From the NCBI GenBank assembly GCA_944386645.1, contig CALXBW010000013.1, forward strand, positions 1 to 44,281: DNA of 44,281 bases. The letters are read 5' to 3'. The notes below the pieces were generated by a model that saw nothing but the letters and a program-made list of their open reading frames with translations, had not been told where the DNA came from and did no database searches. A program made the translations under genes and the position numbers. The DNA comes from an uncultured Clostridia bacterium (GTDB lineage Bacteria > Bacillota > Clostridia > TANB77 > CAG-508). This document shows, piece after piece, positions 33,616 to 40,252 of the stretch; the stretch's first letter is position 1; each line of letters opens with the position of its first letter.

Positions 33616-34452
33616 ATGAAAAAAAGTAAGATGAGAATTATATATGCATTTTTAATTTTAGTAATTATATTATCTATAATATATATCGTAGAATATATAT
33701 TATTAAAAAAAGAAGTTTTGGAAGAAAGTGAATTATTAAATAATTATAATAAAGTTGAATTTATAGTAAACGATTTTATGAAAAATGAAATTATTTCAAA
33801 TGATTTATTACAAAAAATAGGAATTGCAAGTGGAGAGTATAAACAAAATGTAATTCAAAAAACGGAAAGAATTAGTAAATTAAATAAAATTAGAGAGCAA
33901 AATTCAGATATTGTAGGCTGGTTAGAAATAGAAGGGACAAGTATTAATTATCCAGTATTACAAGGAAATGATGATAAATATTATATGAATCATAATTATA
34001 AAAAACAAAAATCTAAAAATGGTTCAATTTTTTTAACAAGCGAGTATAATTGGGATATTCCAAGTGACAATTTATTGATATTTGGACATAATTTAAATAA
34101 TGGAACAATGTTTCAAGAATTATTAAAATATAGCAATGAAGCATTTTATAAGAAACATCCAATAATTCGTTTTACTACTATGGAAGATGATGCTGAGTAT
34201 GAAATTATTTCTGTTTTTAAGTCGAGAGTTTACTATAAATCTGAAAAAAATGTTTTTAGATATTATTATTTTGTAAATGCTAATAGTGAAGAAGAATATA
34301 ATGAATTTGTTAAAAATGCAAAAAAAGCATCATTATACAATATTGATGCCACAGCTAAATATGGAGAACAATTAATAACATTGTCAACATGTTCATATCA
34401 TGTAAAGGATGGAAGATTTGCTGTTGTAGCTAAAAAAATTGAAAAAAAATAG
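33616..34452 (+). CDS. Class B sortase
   Basis: A 278-aa membrane-anchored transpeptidase with an N-terminal helix (about 6-28) and the SrtB fold. Catalytic residues are His158 (L-I-F-G-H-N), Cys259 (L-S-T-C-S-Y) and Arg267 (D-G-R-F-A-V-V). The G-W-L-E-I-E-G-T-S-I-N-Y-P-V-L-Q block is typical of class B. It attaches proteins to peptidoglycan by their C-terminal sorting signal; the obvious substrate is the T-P-K-T-G protein encoded just upstream. No GGAGG precedes ATG 33616 (only ATGGTGAA), so expression may be low. Confidence 0.92.
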   Translation: MKKSKMRIIYAFLILVIILSIIYIVEYILLKKEVLEESELLNNYNKVEFIVNDFMKNEIISNDLLQKIGIASGEYKQNVIQKTERISKLNKIREQNSDIVGWLEIEGTSINYPVLQGNDDKYYMNHNYKKQKSKNGSIFLTSEYNWDIPSDNLLIFGHNLNNGTMFQELLKYSNEAFYKKHPIIRFTTMEDDAEYEIISVFKSRVYYKSEKNVFRYYYFVNANSEEEYNEFVKNAKKASLYNIDATAKYGEQLITLSTCSYHVKDGRFAVVAKKIEKK

Positions 34453-34475
34453 TATAAATTACTATTTTTTTATTT

Positions 34476-34507
34476 CATGCATACATATAAAAAGAGGTGT
34501 ATGCATG
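34476..34507 (+). promoter_or_regulatory. Hairpin that encloses the RBS and start of the 43-aa gene
   Basis: CATGCATAC (34476-34484) and GTATGCATG (34499-34507) are perfect 9-bp complements. The 14-nt loop contains AAAGAGG and the 3' arm contains the start codon, so the mRNA structure would control initiation. A CATACA sequence (34480-34485) inside it recalls a sigma-E -10, but no matching -35 was found. Confidence 0.5.
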
Positions 34508-34636
34508 ATTATTTATGAATATAAGAGTGATTCTACTATAATTAGAATTGATGATAGAGATATTGTGACTAATGAGGAAAATAAAGAGATATTAGATACA
34601 TTATTGAGCTTAGCTATTAAAAAAATTTCAGAGTAA
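34505..34636 (+). CDS. 43-aa protein upstream of the recombinase; candidate directionality factor
   Basis: A 43-aa acidic protein (I-I-Y-E-Y-K-S-D-S-T-I-I-R-I, then an acidic stretch and a C-terminal helix ending A-I-K-K-I-S-E). AAAGAGG lies 7 bp before ATG. It is 78 bp upstream of the serine recombinase and probably co-transcribed. Large serine recombinases need a small partner (recombination directionality factor) to excise; SPbeta uses the 58-aa SprB. Position and size fit such a role, but the sequence shows no family I recognise. Confidence 0.55.
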   Translation: MIIYEYKSDSTIIRIDDRDIVTNEENKEILDTLLSLAIKKISE

Positions 34637-34714
34637 TCCTAAGAGATTTTTAATTTTATTTGAGCTATACTAAACAAATACACAATGTACGAAGTTAAAA
34701 AGAAAGGAGAAATT

Positions 34715-36322
34715 TTGGAAGAAATAATAGAAAGTTATTCTAACGAAAAATTGTTAGATAATCTAGGAGAATATGCAATGTATTTAAGAAAATCAAGAGC
34801 AGATATAGAAGCTGAGGCAAATGGAGAAGGTGAAACACTTGCAAGACATGAAAATATATTGTTAGATTTAGCAAGAAAAAATAAAATAAAAATAGGAAAA
34901 ATATACAAAGAAATAGTAAGTGGTGAAACAATTGAAGCAAGACCAGAAATGCAAAAATTACTGTCAGATGTAAGAAATGATAGATGGAAAGGTGTACTAG
35001 TTGTTGAAGTAGAAAGATTAGCTCGTGGTGAAACAATGGATCAAGGTATTGTAGCAAAGTCATTCAAAATATCTAATACAAAAATAATTACACCAATGAA
35101 AGTTTATGATCCAAATAATGAATTTGATGAGGAATATTTTGAATTTGGATTATTTATGTCAAGAAGAGAATACAAGGTAATTAATAGAAGATTACAAAGA
35201 GGAAGAATTATGTCAGTAAAAGAAGGAAAATATGTTGGAAGTATAGCACCATTTGGATATGATAGAGTCAAAATAAATGGGGATAAAGGTTATACTTTAA
35301 AAAAAAATACAGAGGCAAATACAGTAAAAATAATGTTTGACTTATATGCTTATGACGACTTATCATTGAATGAAGTAACTAGAAAATTAAATAAAATGGG
35401 ATTAAAGCCAAGAAAAAATGAAGAATGGACAGTTTCTACAGTAAGAGGAATATTAGAAAATCCTGTTTATATAGGAAAAATTAAATGGAATGCTAGAAAA
35501 GAAGTAAAAGTATATAAAAATGAAAAATTAGTAAAGACAAGACCGAGAAATAAAGATTACATATTAATAAATGGATTACACAAACCTATTATTGATGACA
35601 AAACATGGAAGATTGTTTCAGCAAAAAGAAGTCTTAATTCTGCACCAGTAGTACATAATAAAGAAGTACAAAATCCTTTATGTGGTTTAGTAATATGTGC
35701 TAAATGTGGTAAGAAAATGAAAAGAAAGTCTTATTCAAAATATAAAAAAGAACCAATCTTATATTGCGACAATCCTAAATGTGATAATATAAGTTCAAAA
35801 ATTTATTATGTAGAAGAAAAAGTTTTAGAGGGATTAAAAAAGTGGGGAGAACAATATAAATTTAATTATCAAAAGTATTTAGAAAAAATAAAGAATAATA
35901 AAATAGAATCTATTGAACAAACAATTATATCTTTGGAACATGAATGTAAAAAAGAAAATAATAAATTATTAAGTATATTTAATTTCCTAGAAGATGGAAC
36001 TTATACAAAAGATATGTTTAAAGCAAGGAAAAAATCGATATTACAAAATATAGAAAAAATTAATGATTCAATTAAAGAATATAAAGAAAAATTGGAAAAA
36101 GAGAAAAAAATGAATAAGAAAAAAGAATTGTTAGTACCTAAAATTGATAATCTTTTTGATATATATGATTTATTAAAAACACCAGAAGAAAAAAATTTTC
36201 TGTTGAAAACTGTATTGAATAAAGTTACTTATTTAAAAACAGAAAAAGCAATAAGAAAGGATTCAGATCCAACAAATTTTATTATAAATTTATATCCTAA
36301 AATTAATAGTTTGAAGTTATAA
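34715..36322 (+). CDS. Large serine recombinase (SprA-like integrase/excisionase)
   Basis: A 535-aa recombinase of the phage integrase type. The resolvase domain has Y-L-R-K-S-R with nucleophile Ser27 and V-E-R-L-A-R-G-E. The recombinase domain includes I-A-P-F-G-Y and V-R-G-I-L-E-N-P-V-Y-I-G. The zinc ribbon has Cys328, Cys331, Cys351 and Cys356, followed by a coiled coil (about 400-470). This order, the extra N-terminal lead before the resolvase domain, and the length match SprA of SPbeta, which excises the phage from spsM in sporulating Bacillus. TTG 34715 is preferred (AGAAAGGAG at 5 bp); in-frame ATG 34685 (545 aa, as SprA) has no RBS. It lies inside the cotJC element and most likely acts on its attL and attR. 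Confidence 0.93.
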   Translation: MEEIIESYSNEKLLDNLGEYAMYLRKSRADIEAEANGEGETLARHENILLDLARKNKIKIGKIYKEIVSGETIEARPEMQKLLSDVRNDRWKGVLVVEVERLARGETMDQGIVAKSFKISNTKIITPMKVYDPNNEFDEEYFEFGLFMSRREYKVINRRLQRGRIMSVKEGKYVGSIAPFGYDRVKINGDKGYTLKKNTEANTVKIMFDLYAYDDLSLNEVTRKLNKMGLKPRKNEEWTVSTVRGILENPVYIGKIKWNARKEVKVYKNEKLVKTRPRNKDYILINGLHKPIIDDKTWKIVSAKRSLNSAPVVHNKEVQNPLCGLVICAKCGKKMKRKSYSKYKKEPILYCDNPKCDNISSKIYYVEEKVLEGLKKWGEQYKFNYQKYLEKIKNNKIESIEQTIISLEHECKKENNKLLSIFNFLEDGTYTKDMFKARKKSILQNIEKINDSIKEYKEKLEKEKKMNKKKELLVPKIDNLFDIYDLLKTPEEKNFLLKTVLNKVTYLKTEKAIRKDSDPTNFIINLYPKINSLKL

Positions 36323-36334
36323 TATCCAATTGGC

Positions 36335-36379
36335 AAAAAGTTCATTAGGTAAATTAATTACACCTTGTGAACTTTTTTT
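36335..36379 (+). terminator. Rho-independent terminator after the recombinase
   Basis: A 10-bp stem (36335-36344 with 36368-36377) with an inner AGGT/ACCT pairing, followed by T residues. Confidence 0.75.
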
Positions 36380-36426
36380 AGTATGTTAACTATTTTACAG
36401 TCAACAGAAGAAAAAACAAAAAAATA

Positions 36427-36516
36427 TTGACATGATGTCAGAATTGTGATATATAACAATTAAAAGTGACACGATGTCAGAAAAATGATATATAATAATT
36501 GACTGACATTGTGTCA
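36427..36516 (+). promoter_or_regulatory. Two tandem promoters with three TGACA-N3-TGTCA operators
   Basis: Palindromes TGACATGATGTCA (36428-36440), TGACACGATGTCA (36467-36479) and TGACATTGTGTCA (36504-36516) are 39 and 37 bp apart. The first two overlap -35 boxes, TTGACA (36427-36432) and GTGACA (36466-36471), each followed after exactly 17 bp by TATATA (36450-36455 and 36489-36494). A 39-bp promoter/operator unit was therefore duplicated. The third lies just before the tetR RBS. The TetR protein encoded next is the natural ligand, implying autorepression. Confidence 0.85.
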
Positions 36517-36542
36517 ATATTATAAATGAAAAGGAGAAAAAT

Positions 36543-37151
36543 ATGGCAAAAGAAATAGTTGATATAAGAAGAGAAGAAATTATAAATGCTTGTGAAAAGC
36601 TTTATGAAAATAACAATTTTAAAGATATAACGATAAAAAACATAGGGGAAGAAACAACATTTTCTCGTACATCAATATATAATTATTTTCATACAAAAGA
36701 AGAGATATTTTTAGCACTTTTTCAAAGAGAATATGAAAGATGGATAGATGAATTAGAAGAAATGTATGACAAAAATTCTACAATGACAAAAGAAATGTTT
36801 GCAGATAAATTGGCACATACAATAGAAAAAAGAAAAAATTTATTAAAATTACTTTCAATGAATATGTATGATATGGAAGATAATAGTAGAATTGAAAGAT
36901 TAGTAGAATTTAAAATGGCTTATGGAACAGCAATAAAGACTGTAAAAAAATGCCTTGACAAGTATTTTGATGATATGACAGAAGAAGAAAAGAAAGACTT
37001 TATATTTTCATTCTTTCCATTTATGTATGGAATATATCCATATACATTTGTAACAGATAAACAAAAAGAAGCAATGTCAAAAGCAGGAGTTCCATTTGAA
37101 TATTTAACAATCTATAATATTACATATAAAGGAATTTTAAAATTATTATAA
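36543..37151 (+). CDS. TetR/AcrR-family repressor
   Basis: A 202-aa regulator. Residues 9-55 form the TetR DNA-binding domain (I-I-N-A-C-E-K-L, then F-S-R-T-S-I-Y-N-Y-F-H-T-K-E-E-I-F recognition helix and hinge); the rest is the helical ligand-binding and dimer domain. AAAGGAG precedes ATG. Three palindromic operators lie directly upstream. The downstream monooxygenase gene starts 25 bp after its stop, so both are in the same regulon and the inducer is probably a substrate of that enzyme. Confidence 0.92.
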   Translation: MAKEIVDIRREEIINACEKLYENNNFKDITIKNIGEETTFSRTSIYNYFHTKEEIFLALFQREYERWIDELEEMYDKNSTMTKEMFADKLAHTIEKRKNLLKLLSMNMYDMEDNSRIERLVEFKMAYGTAIKTVKKCLDKYFDDMTEEEKKDFIFSFFPFMYGIYPYTFVTDKQKEAMSKAGVPFEYLTIYNITYKGILKLL

Positions 37152-37175
37152 GTGATAAATAAAGGAGGTTTTATT

Positions 37176-37469
37176 ATGAGTTTAACAATAAATATTTATT
37201 ATACAGGAGAAAATGGAGCAGCAAAAAAATTTGCAGAGGAAATGGTAGAAAAAGGAGTTGTAGACAGAGTAAGAGCTGAAAAAGGAAATAAAAAATATGA
37301 ATATTTTTTTCCAATGGATGACCAAGAAACTGTTTTATTAATAGATAGATGGGAAAGCGAGGAAGCATTAGATGAACATCATAAATCTCCAATGATGAAA
37401 GAAATAGCAGATTTAAGAGTAAAATATCATCTTCACATGAGAGTAGAGCAGTTTGTTGAAAGAAAATAA
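37176..37469 (+). CDS. Antibiotic biosynthesis monooxygenase (ABM) domain protein
   Basis: A 97-aa single-domain ferredoxin-like protein of the quinol/antibiotic monooxygenase superfamily: strand L-T-I-N-I-Y-Y-T, helix A-A-K-K-F-A-E-E-M, then K-Y-E-Y-F-F-P, L-L-I-D-R-W-E-S-E-E-A-L-D-E-H-H-K-S and the final M-R-V-E-Q-F. Such proteins act without cofactors on quinols or reactive small molecules. AAAGGAGG lies 9 bp before ATG 37176; an ATG-like start at 37152 overlaps the tetR stop and has no RBS. Confidence 0.85.
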   Translation: MSLTINIYYTGENGAAKKFAEEMVEKGVVDRVRAEKGNKKYEYFFPMDDQETVLLIDRWESEEALDEHHKSPMMKEIADLRVKYHLHMRVEQFVERK

Positions 37470-37567
37470 TTAAATTATATGTTTGAATAATGTAAAATAG
37501 AAAAATTATAGCATTAACTTTTAGTAAATACCACATAAACTAATTTGAAATGGCATAATAAATTAAA

Positions 37568-37598
37568 TATTTTATAATATCAATGATATTATAAAATA
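37568..37598 (+). promoter_or_regulatory. 14-bp palindrome over the -10 region of the DUF362 gene
   Basis: 37568-37581 and 37585-37598 are perfect complements with a 3-nt AAT centre. A -35-like TTGAAA (37545-37550) lies 17 bp before the left end, so the -10 (TATTTT) would be inside the left arm. It could be an operator or a 5' mRNA hairpin just ahead of GAAAGGAA. Confidence 0.45.
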
Positions 37599-37621
37599 AA
37601 AAATGAAAGGAACGATTAAAA

Positions 37622-38506
37622 ATGGAAAAAGCAAAAGTATATTTTTGTAAAGAAATAACACCAGAAAACATTGTAAAAATGTTCAAAACATTAGGTAAAG
37701 AATTACCAGGAAAAGTTGCAGTAAAAATGCATTCAGGAGAAAGAGGAAATAAAAACTATTTAAGACCAGAATTTGTAAAAAAGATGATAGATTATGTTGA
37801 TGGAACAGTTGTAGAATGTAACACAGCTTATGAGGGTGCAAGAAATTACACAGAAAAACATTTAAAACTAATCAAGGAACATGAATGGGATAAATACTTT
37901 AAATTTGATCTAATGGATGCAGAAGGACCAGATTTAGCACTAGATGTTCCAAATGGAAAGATATTAAAGAAAAACTATGTTGGAAAAAATTTAGCACAAT
38001 ATGATTCAATGCTTGTATTATCACATTTCAAAGGACATGCAATGGGAGGATATGGTGGAGCATTGAAGCAATTATCAATTGGTTGTGGTTCATCAGCAGG
38101 AAAAACTTTAATTCATACAGCAGGAGTATCAAATAAACAAACTAAATTATTCGATAATTTACCAGAGCAAGATAGATTCTTGGAAGCAATGGCAGATGCA
38201 GCATCATCAGTAGTAGCACATTTTAAAGGAAATATGGCGTTTATTAATGTTATGAAAAATATTTCAAAAGATTGCGATTGTGATGGAAATGCATCAGCAC
38301 CATGTATGAAAGATATTGGAATATTATCATCTATTGACCCAATTGCAATAGATCAAGCATGTTTAGATCTTGTATATAATTCAGAAGATCCTGGAAAAGA
38401 TATTTTAATAAAGAGAATAGAATCTCTACATGGAGTTCATACAATAGAAGCAGCAGCTGAACTTGGATTTGGAACAAGGGAATATGAATTAATAAATGTA
38501 GATTAA
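37622..38506 (+). CDS. DUF362 domain protein
   Basis: A 294-aa soluble protein of the DUF362 family: V-A-V-K-M-H-S-G-E-R-G, N-T-A-Y-E-G-A-R near 75-83, L-S-H-F-K-G-H-A-M-G-G-Y-G-G-A-L-K-Q-L near 140, and D-P-I-A-I-D-Q-A-C near 240. Many members carry 4Fe-4S ferredoxin motifs at the C-terminus; this one lacks them and has only a short Cys cluster (218, 220, 228). It may have a redox or metallocluster role, which is not established. RBS GAAAGGAA. Last gene of the element before attR. Confidence 0.88.
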   Translation: MEKAKVYFCKEITPENIVKMFKTLGKELPGKVAVKMHSGERGNKNYLRPEFVKKMIDYVDGTVVECNTAYEGARNYTEKHLKLIKEHEWDKYFKFDLMDAEGPDLALDVPNGKILKKNYVGKNLAQYDSMLVLSHFKGHAMGGYGGALKQLSIGCGSSAGKTLIHTAGVSNKQTKLFDNLPEQDRFLEAMADAASSVVAHFKGNMAFINVMKNISKDCDCDGNASAPCMKDIGILSSIDPIAIDQACLDLVYNSEDPGKDILIKRIESLHGVHTIEAAAELGFGTREYELINVD

Positions 38507-38512
38507 GATTAC

Positions 38513-38552
38513 AAAATGGTATGGGAAAGCTGGAAACTCATACCATTTTTTT
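38513..38552 (+). terminator. Rho-independent terminator near the right end of the element
   Basis: An 11-bp stem (38513-38523 with 38539-38549) followed by a T run. It would also stop cargo transcription from entering the cotJC 3' half. Confidence 0.8.
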
Positions 38553-38595
38553 AGCTATTTTACAGTAAATATCTTTAATGTTTTCAATTGATATC

Positions 38596-38613
38596 ATTAT
38601 GGTACAGAAGAAT
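38596..38613 (+). repeat. attR: left arm plus core direct repeat
   Basis: ATTATGGTACA (38596-38606) overlaps the core ACAGAAGAAT (38604-38613). The arm complements the one beside attL (28956-28966). In the excised circle the arms would flank the 8-bp spacer GAAGAATA symmetrically. Confidence 0.88.
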
Positions 38614-39023
38614 TAGCTCACTTAGAAATGGTTGGAACAATAGTGCATCAATTGACAAAAGGAGCATCAATAGAAGAAATAAAAGCAGCTGGATTGGGAG
38701 CATATTATACAGATCATGGTGTAGATGTATATCCACAAGCTGCATCTGGAGTGCCTTTTAATGCTGCAGTATTAGCATGTAAGGGTGACCCAATTGCAAA
38801 CTTGCAAGAAGATTTAGCAGCGGAACAAAAAGCAAGAGCAACATATGAAAAATTAATAGATTTATGTCATGATGAACCAGATATAATAGATCCATTAAGA
38901 TTCTTAAGAGAAAGAGAAGTAGTTCATTTTCAAAGATTTGGAGAAGCATTGAGGGGTATACAAGATAAATTGGCAGATAAAAAGTATTATATGAATAATT
39001 GTAATAATCCTTGTATGAATTAA
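38604..39023 (+). pseudogene. cotJC: cotJC, 3' half
   Basis: From the core repeat the frame encodes residues 63-201 of CotJC and stops at TAA 39023: T-E-E-L-A-H-L-E-M-V-G-T-I-V, A-A-G-L-G-A-Y-Y-T-D-H-G, A-A-E-Q-K-A-R (ligand candidate Glu136) and R-E-R-E-V-V-H-F-Q-R-F-G-E (ligand candidate His170). There is no RBS or start at its beginning; the first in-frame ATG (38628) has no Shine-Dalgarno, so it is not translated on its own. No damaging mutation is seen, which argues that the half is still under selection. A strong terminator follows. Confidence 0.95.
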
Positions 39024-39031
39024 TAAAATAC

Positions 39032-39076
39032 AAAAATTTCACTCTGTACATAAAATTGTACAGAGTGAAATTTTTT
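39032..39076 (+). terminator. Strong terminator of the cotJ operon
   Basis: A perfect 19-bp stem (39032-39050 with 39057-39075) running into T residues. Confidence 0.9.
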
Positions 39077-39139
39077 CTAGAATTTATAGTTTGTTGTTGG
39101 TATAAAAAATGATTATTTTTTTATACATAAAAATGAATA

Positions 39140-39168
39140 TTGCTTATGAGTCGTTAATATGTTATAAT
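39140..39168 (+). promoter_or_regulatory. Sigma-A promoter of the tRNA
   Basis: TTGCTT (39140-39145), 17 bp, perfect TATAAT (39163-39168), 30 bp before the tRNA. Confidence 0.65.
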
Positions 39169-39198
39169 TTTGAAGTAATTTATTTATGATGTATATGT

Positions 39199-39274
39199 GC
39201 TCTTATAGCTCAGTAGGTAGAGCAACTGATTCGTAACCAGTAGGTCGGCGGTTCGAATCCGCCTAAGAGCTCCA
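39199..39274 (+). tRNA. tRNA-Thr (anticodon CGT)
   Basis: 76 nt with encoded CCA. The acceptor stem GCTCTTA/TAAGAGC, D arm GCTC...GAGC, anticodon loop TTCGTAA and T arm GGCGG-TTCGAAT-CCGCC are all clear. The anticodon CGT reads ACG (Thr). The pair closing the anticodon loop is A-C rather than a Watson-Crick pair. It lies 175 bp beyond cotJC and is not the attachment site of the element. Confidence 0.95.
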
Positions 39275-39294
39275 TATAAAGAAGGGAGTTACAG

Positions 39295-40200
39295 ATGGGA
39301 TTTTTTGACAAGTTAAAAGAAGGTTTAAATAAAACAAAAAATTCATTTAATGAAAAGATAAATAATGTTTTTAGTAATTTTAGAAAAGTAGATGAAGAGT
39401 TATTAGAAGAATTAGAAGAAGTACTTATAATGTCAGATATAGGAGTAGATGCTTCAACTGAAATAATATCTAATTTAAGAAATAGAATAAAAAAAGAAAA
39501 AATAGAAAATGAAGAAGATGTAAAATTGGCTTTAAGAGAAGAAATGGAGAAAATATTAAGCCTAGATGATAATGATTTAAAATTAGATACAACTCCATCT
39601 GTTATATTAGTGGTAGGAGTAAATGGAGTAGGTAAAACTACATCAATTGGAAAAATAGCAAATAAATTAAAGAAAGAAGGAAAAAAGGTGTTAGTAGCAG
39701 CTGCAGATACATTTAGAGCAGCTGCAGTAGAGCAGTTAGAAATATGGACAAACAGAGCAAATGTAGATATTGTAAAAAAACAAGAAGGAGCTGATCCAGC
39801 ATCAGTTGTATATGATGCTGTAAAAAAAGCAAGAGAAGAAAATTATGATGTTATAATATGTGATACAGCAGGAAGATTACATAATAAAAAATACTTGATG
39901 GATGAGCTAGCAAAAATAAATAGAGTAATTGACAAAGAATTACCAGATGTAAGTAAAGAAACTCTATTAGTTTTAGATGCAACAACTGGACAAAATGCTA
40001 TAAGCCAAGTAAAAGTATTTAAAGAGACTGTGGGATTAACAGGGTTAATACTGACAAAACTAGATGGCTCTGCAAAAGGCGGAGTTGTTTTAGGAATAGT
40101 AAAAGAAAATAAAATTCCTATAAAATTTATAGGAGTTGGAGAACAAATAGATGATATGGAAAAGTTTAATCCTAAAGAATTTGTAAGTGCAATTATATAA
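39295..40200 (+). CDS. ftsY: Signal recognition particle receptor FtsY
   Basis: A 301-aa SRP-type GTPase that docks ribosome-SRP complexes at the membrane. The N domain (1-90) has an amphipathic start G-F-F-D-K-L-K-E-G-L. The G domain has G1 G-V-N-G-V-G-K-T-T (108-116), D-T-A-G-R (190-194) and T-K-L-D-G (254-258), with the closing G-V-G-E-Q-I-D-D-M. The long acidic A domain of E. coli is absent, as usual in Firmicutes. RBS AGGGAG. It lies 20 bp after the tRNA; the usual partners smc and ffh are not here. Confidence 0.97.
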   Translation: MGFFDKLKEGLNKTKNSFNEKINNVFSNFRKVDEELLEELEEVLIMSDIGVDASTEIISNLRNRIKKEKIENEEDVKLALREEMEKILSLDDNDLKLDTTPSVILVVGVNGVGKTTSIGKIANKLKKEGKKVLVAAADTFRAAAVEQLEIWTNRANVDIVKKQEGADPASVVYDAVKKAREENYDVIICDTAGRLHNKKYLMDELAKINRVIDKELPDVSKETLLVLDATTGQNAISQVKVFKETVGLTGLILTKLDGSAKGGVVLGIVKENKIPIKFIGVGEQIDDMEKFNPKEFVSAII

Positions 40201-40252
40201 AAATAATTTATTAAAAAAGAAATAATACTTACCAAAATGGAGGTTTTTGTAA

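Larger units (their letters stand above)
28945..38603 (+). mobile_element. 9.66-kb serine-recombinase element interrupting cotJC
   Basis: The element is defined by the two cotJC halves and by the 10-bp core repeats at its ends; one core copy plus intervening DNA is 9,659 bp. It encodes one large serine recombinase (34715-36322) and cargo: aldo/keto reductase, MerR regulator, decayed redox genes, a sortase-anchored surface protein with a class B sortase, a 43-aa protein, TetR, a monooxygenase and a DUF362 protein. No capsid, terminase, replication or conjugation genes were found, so it is neither an intact prophage nor an ICE. Deleting it between the cores restores a 201-codon cotJC. By architecture it belongs with skin- and SPbeta-type intervening elements of sporulation genes. 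Confidence 0.9.

Noticed and set aside
34480..34490. CATACA before the 43-aa gene as a sigma-E -10 element
   Set aside because: The last consensus base does not match and no -35 lies at 14-16 bp; kept only as a remark.
36379..38573. Shared TATTTTACAGT sequence after the recombinase and DUF362 terminators as att-like sites
   Set aside because: The match is short (about 17 bp, imperfect), AT-rich and unrelated to the cotJC breakpoints.
28945..38603. Calling the interrupting element a prophage or an integrative conjugative element
   Set aside because: It has an integrase but no terminase, capsid, tail, lysis, relaxase or type IV secretion genes; it is described as a recombinase-bearing element of unknown origin.
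39199..39274. tRNA-Thr as the attachment site of the element
   Set aside because: The element's direct repeats lie in cotJC, 600 bp away, and no copy of the tRNA 3' end occurs elsewhere in the window.
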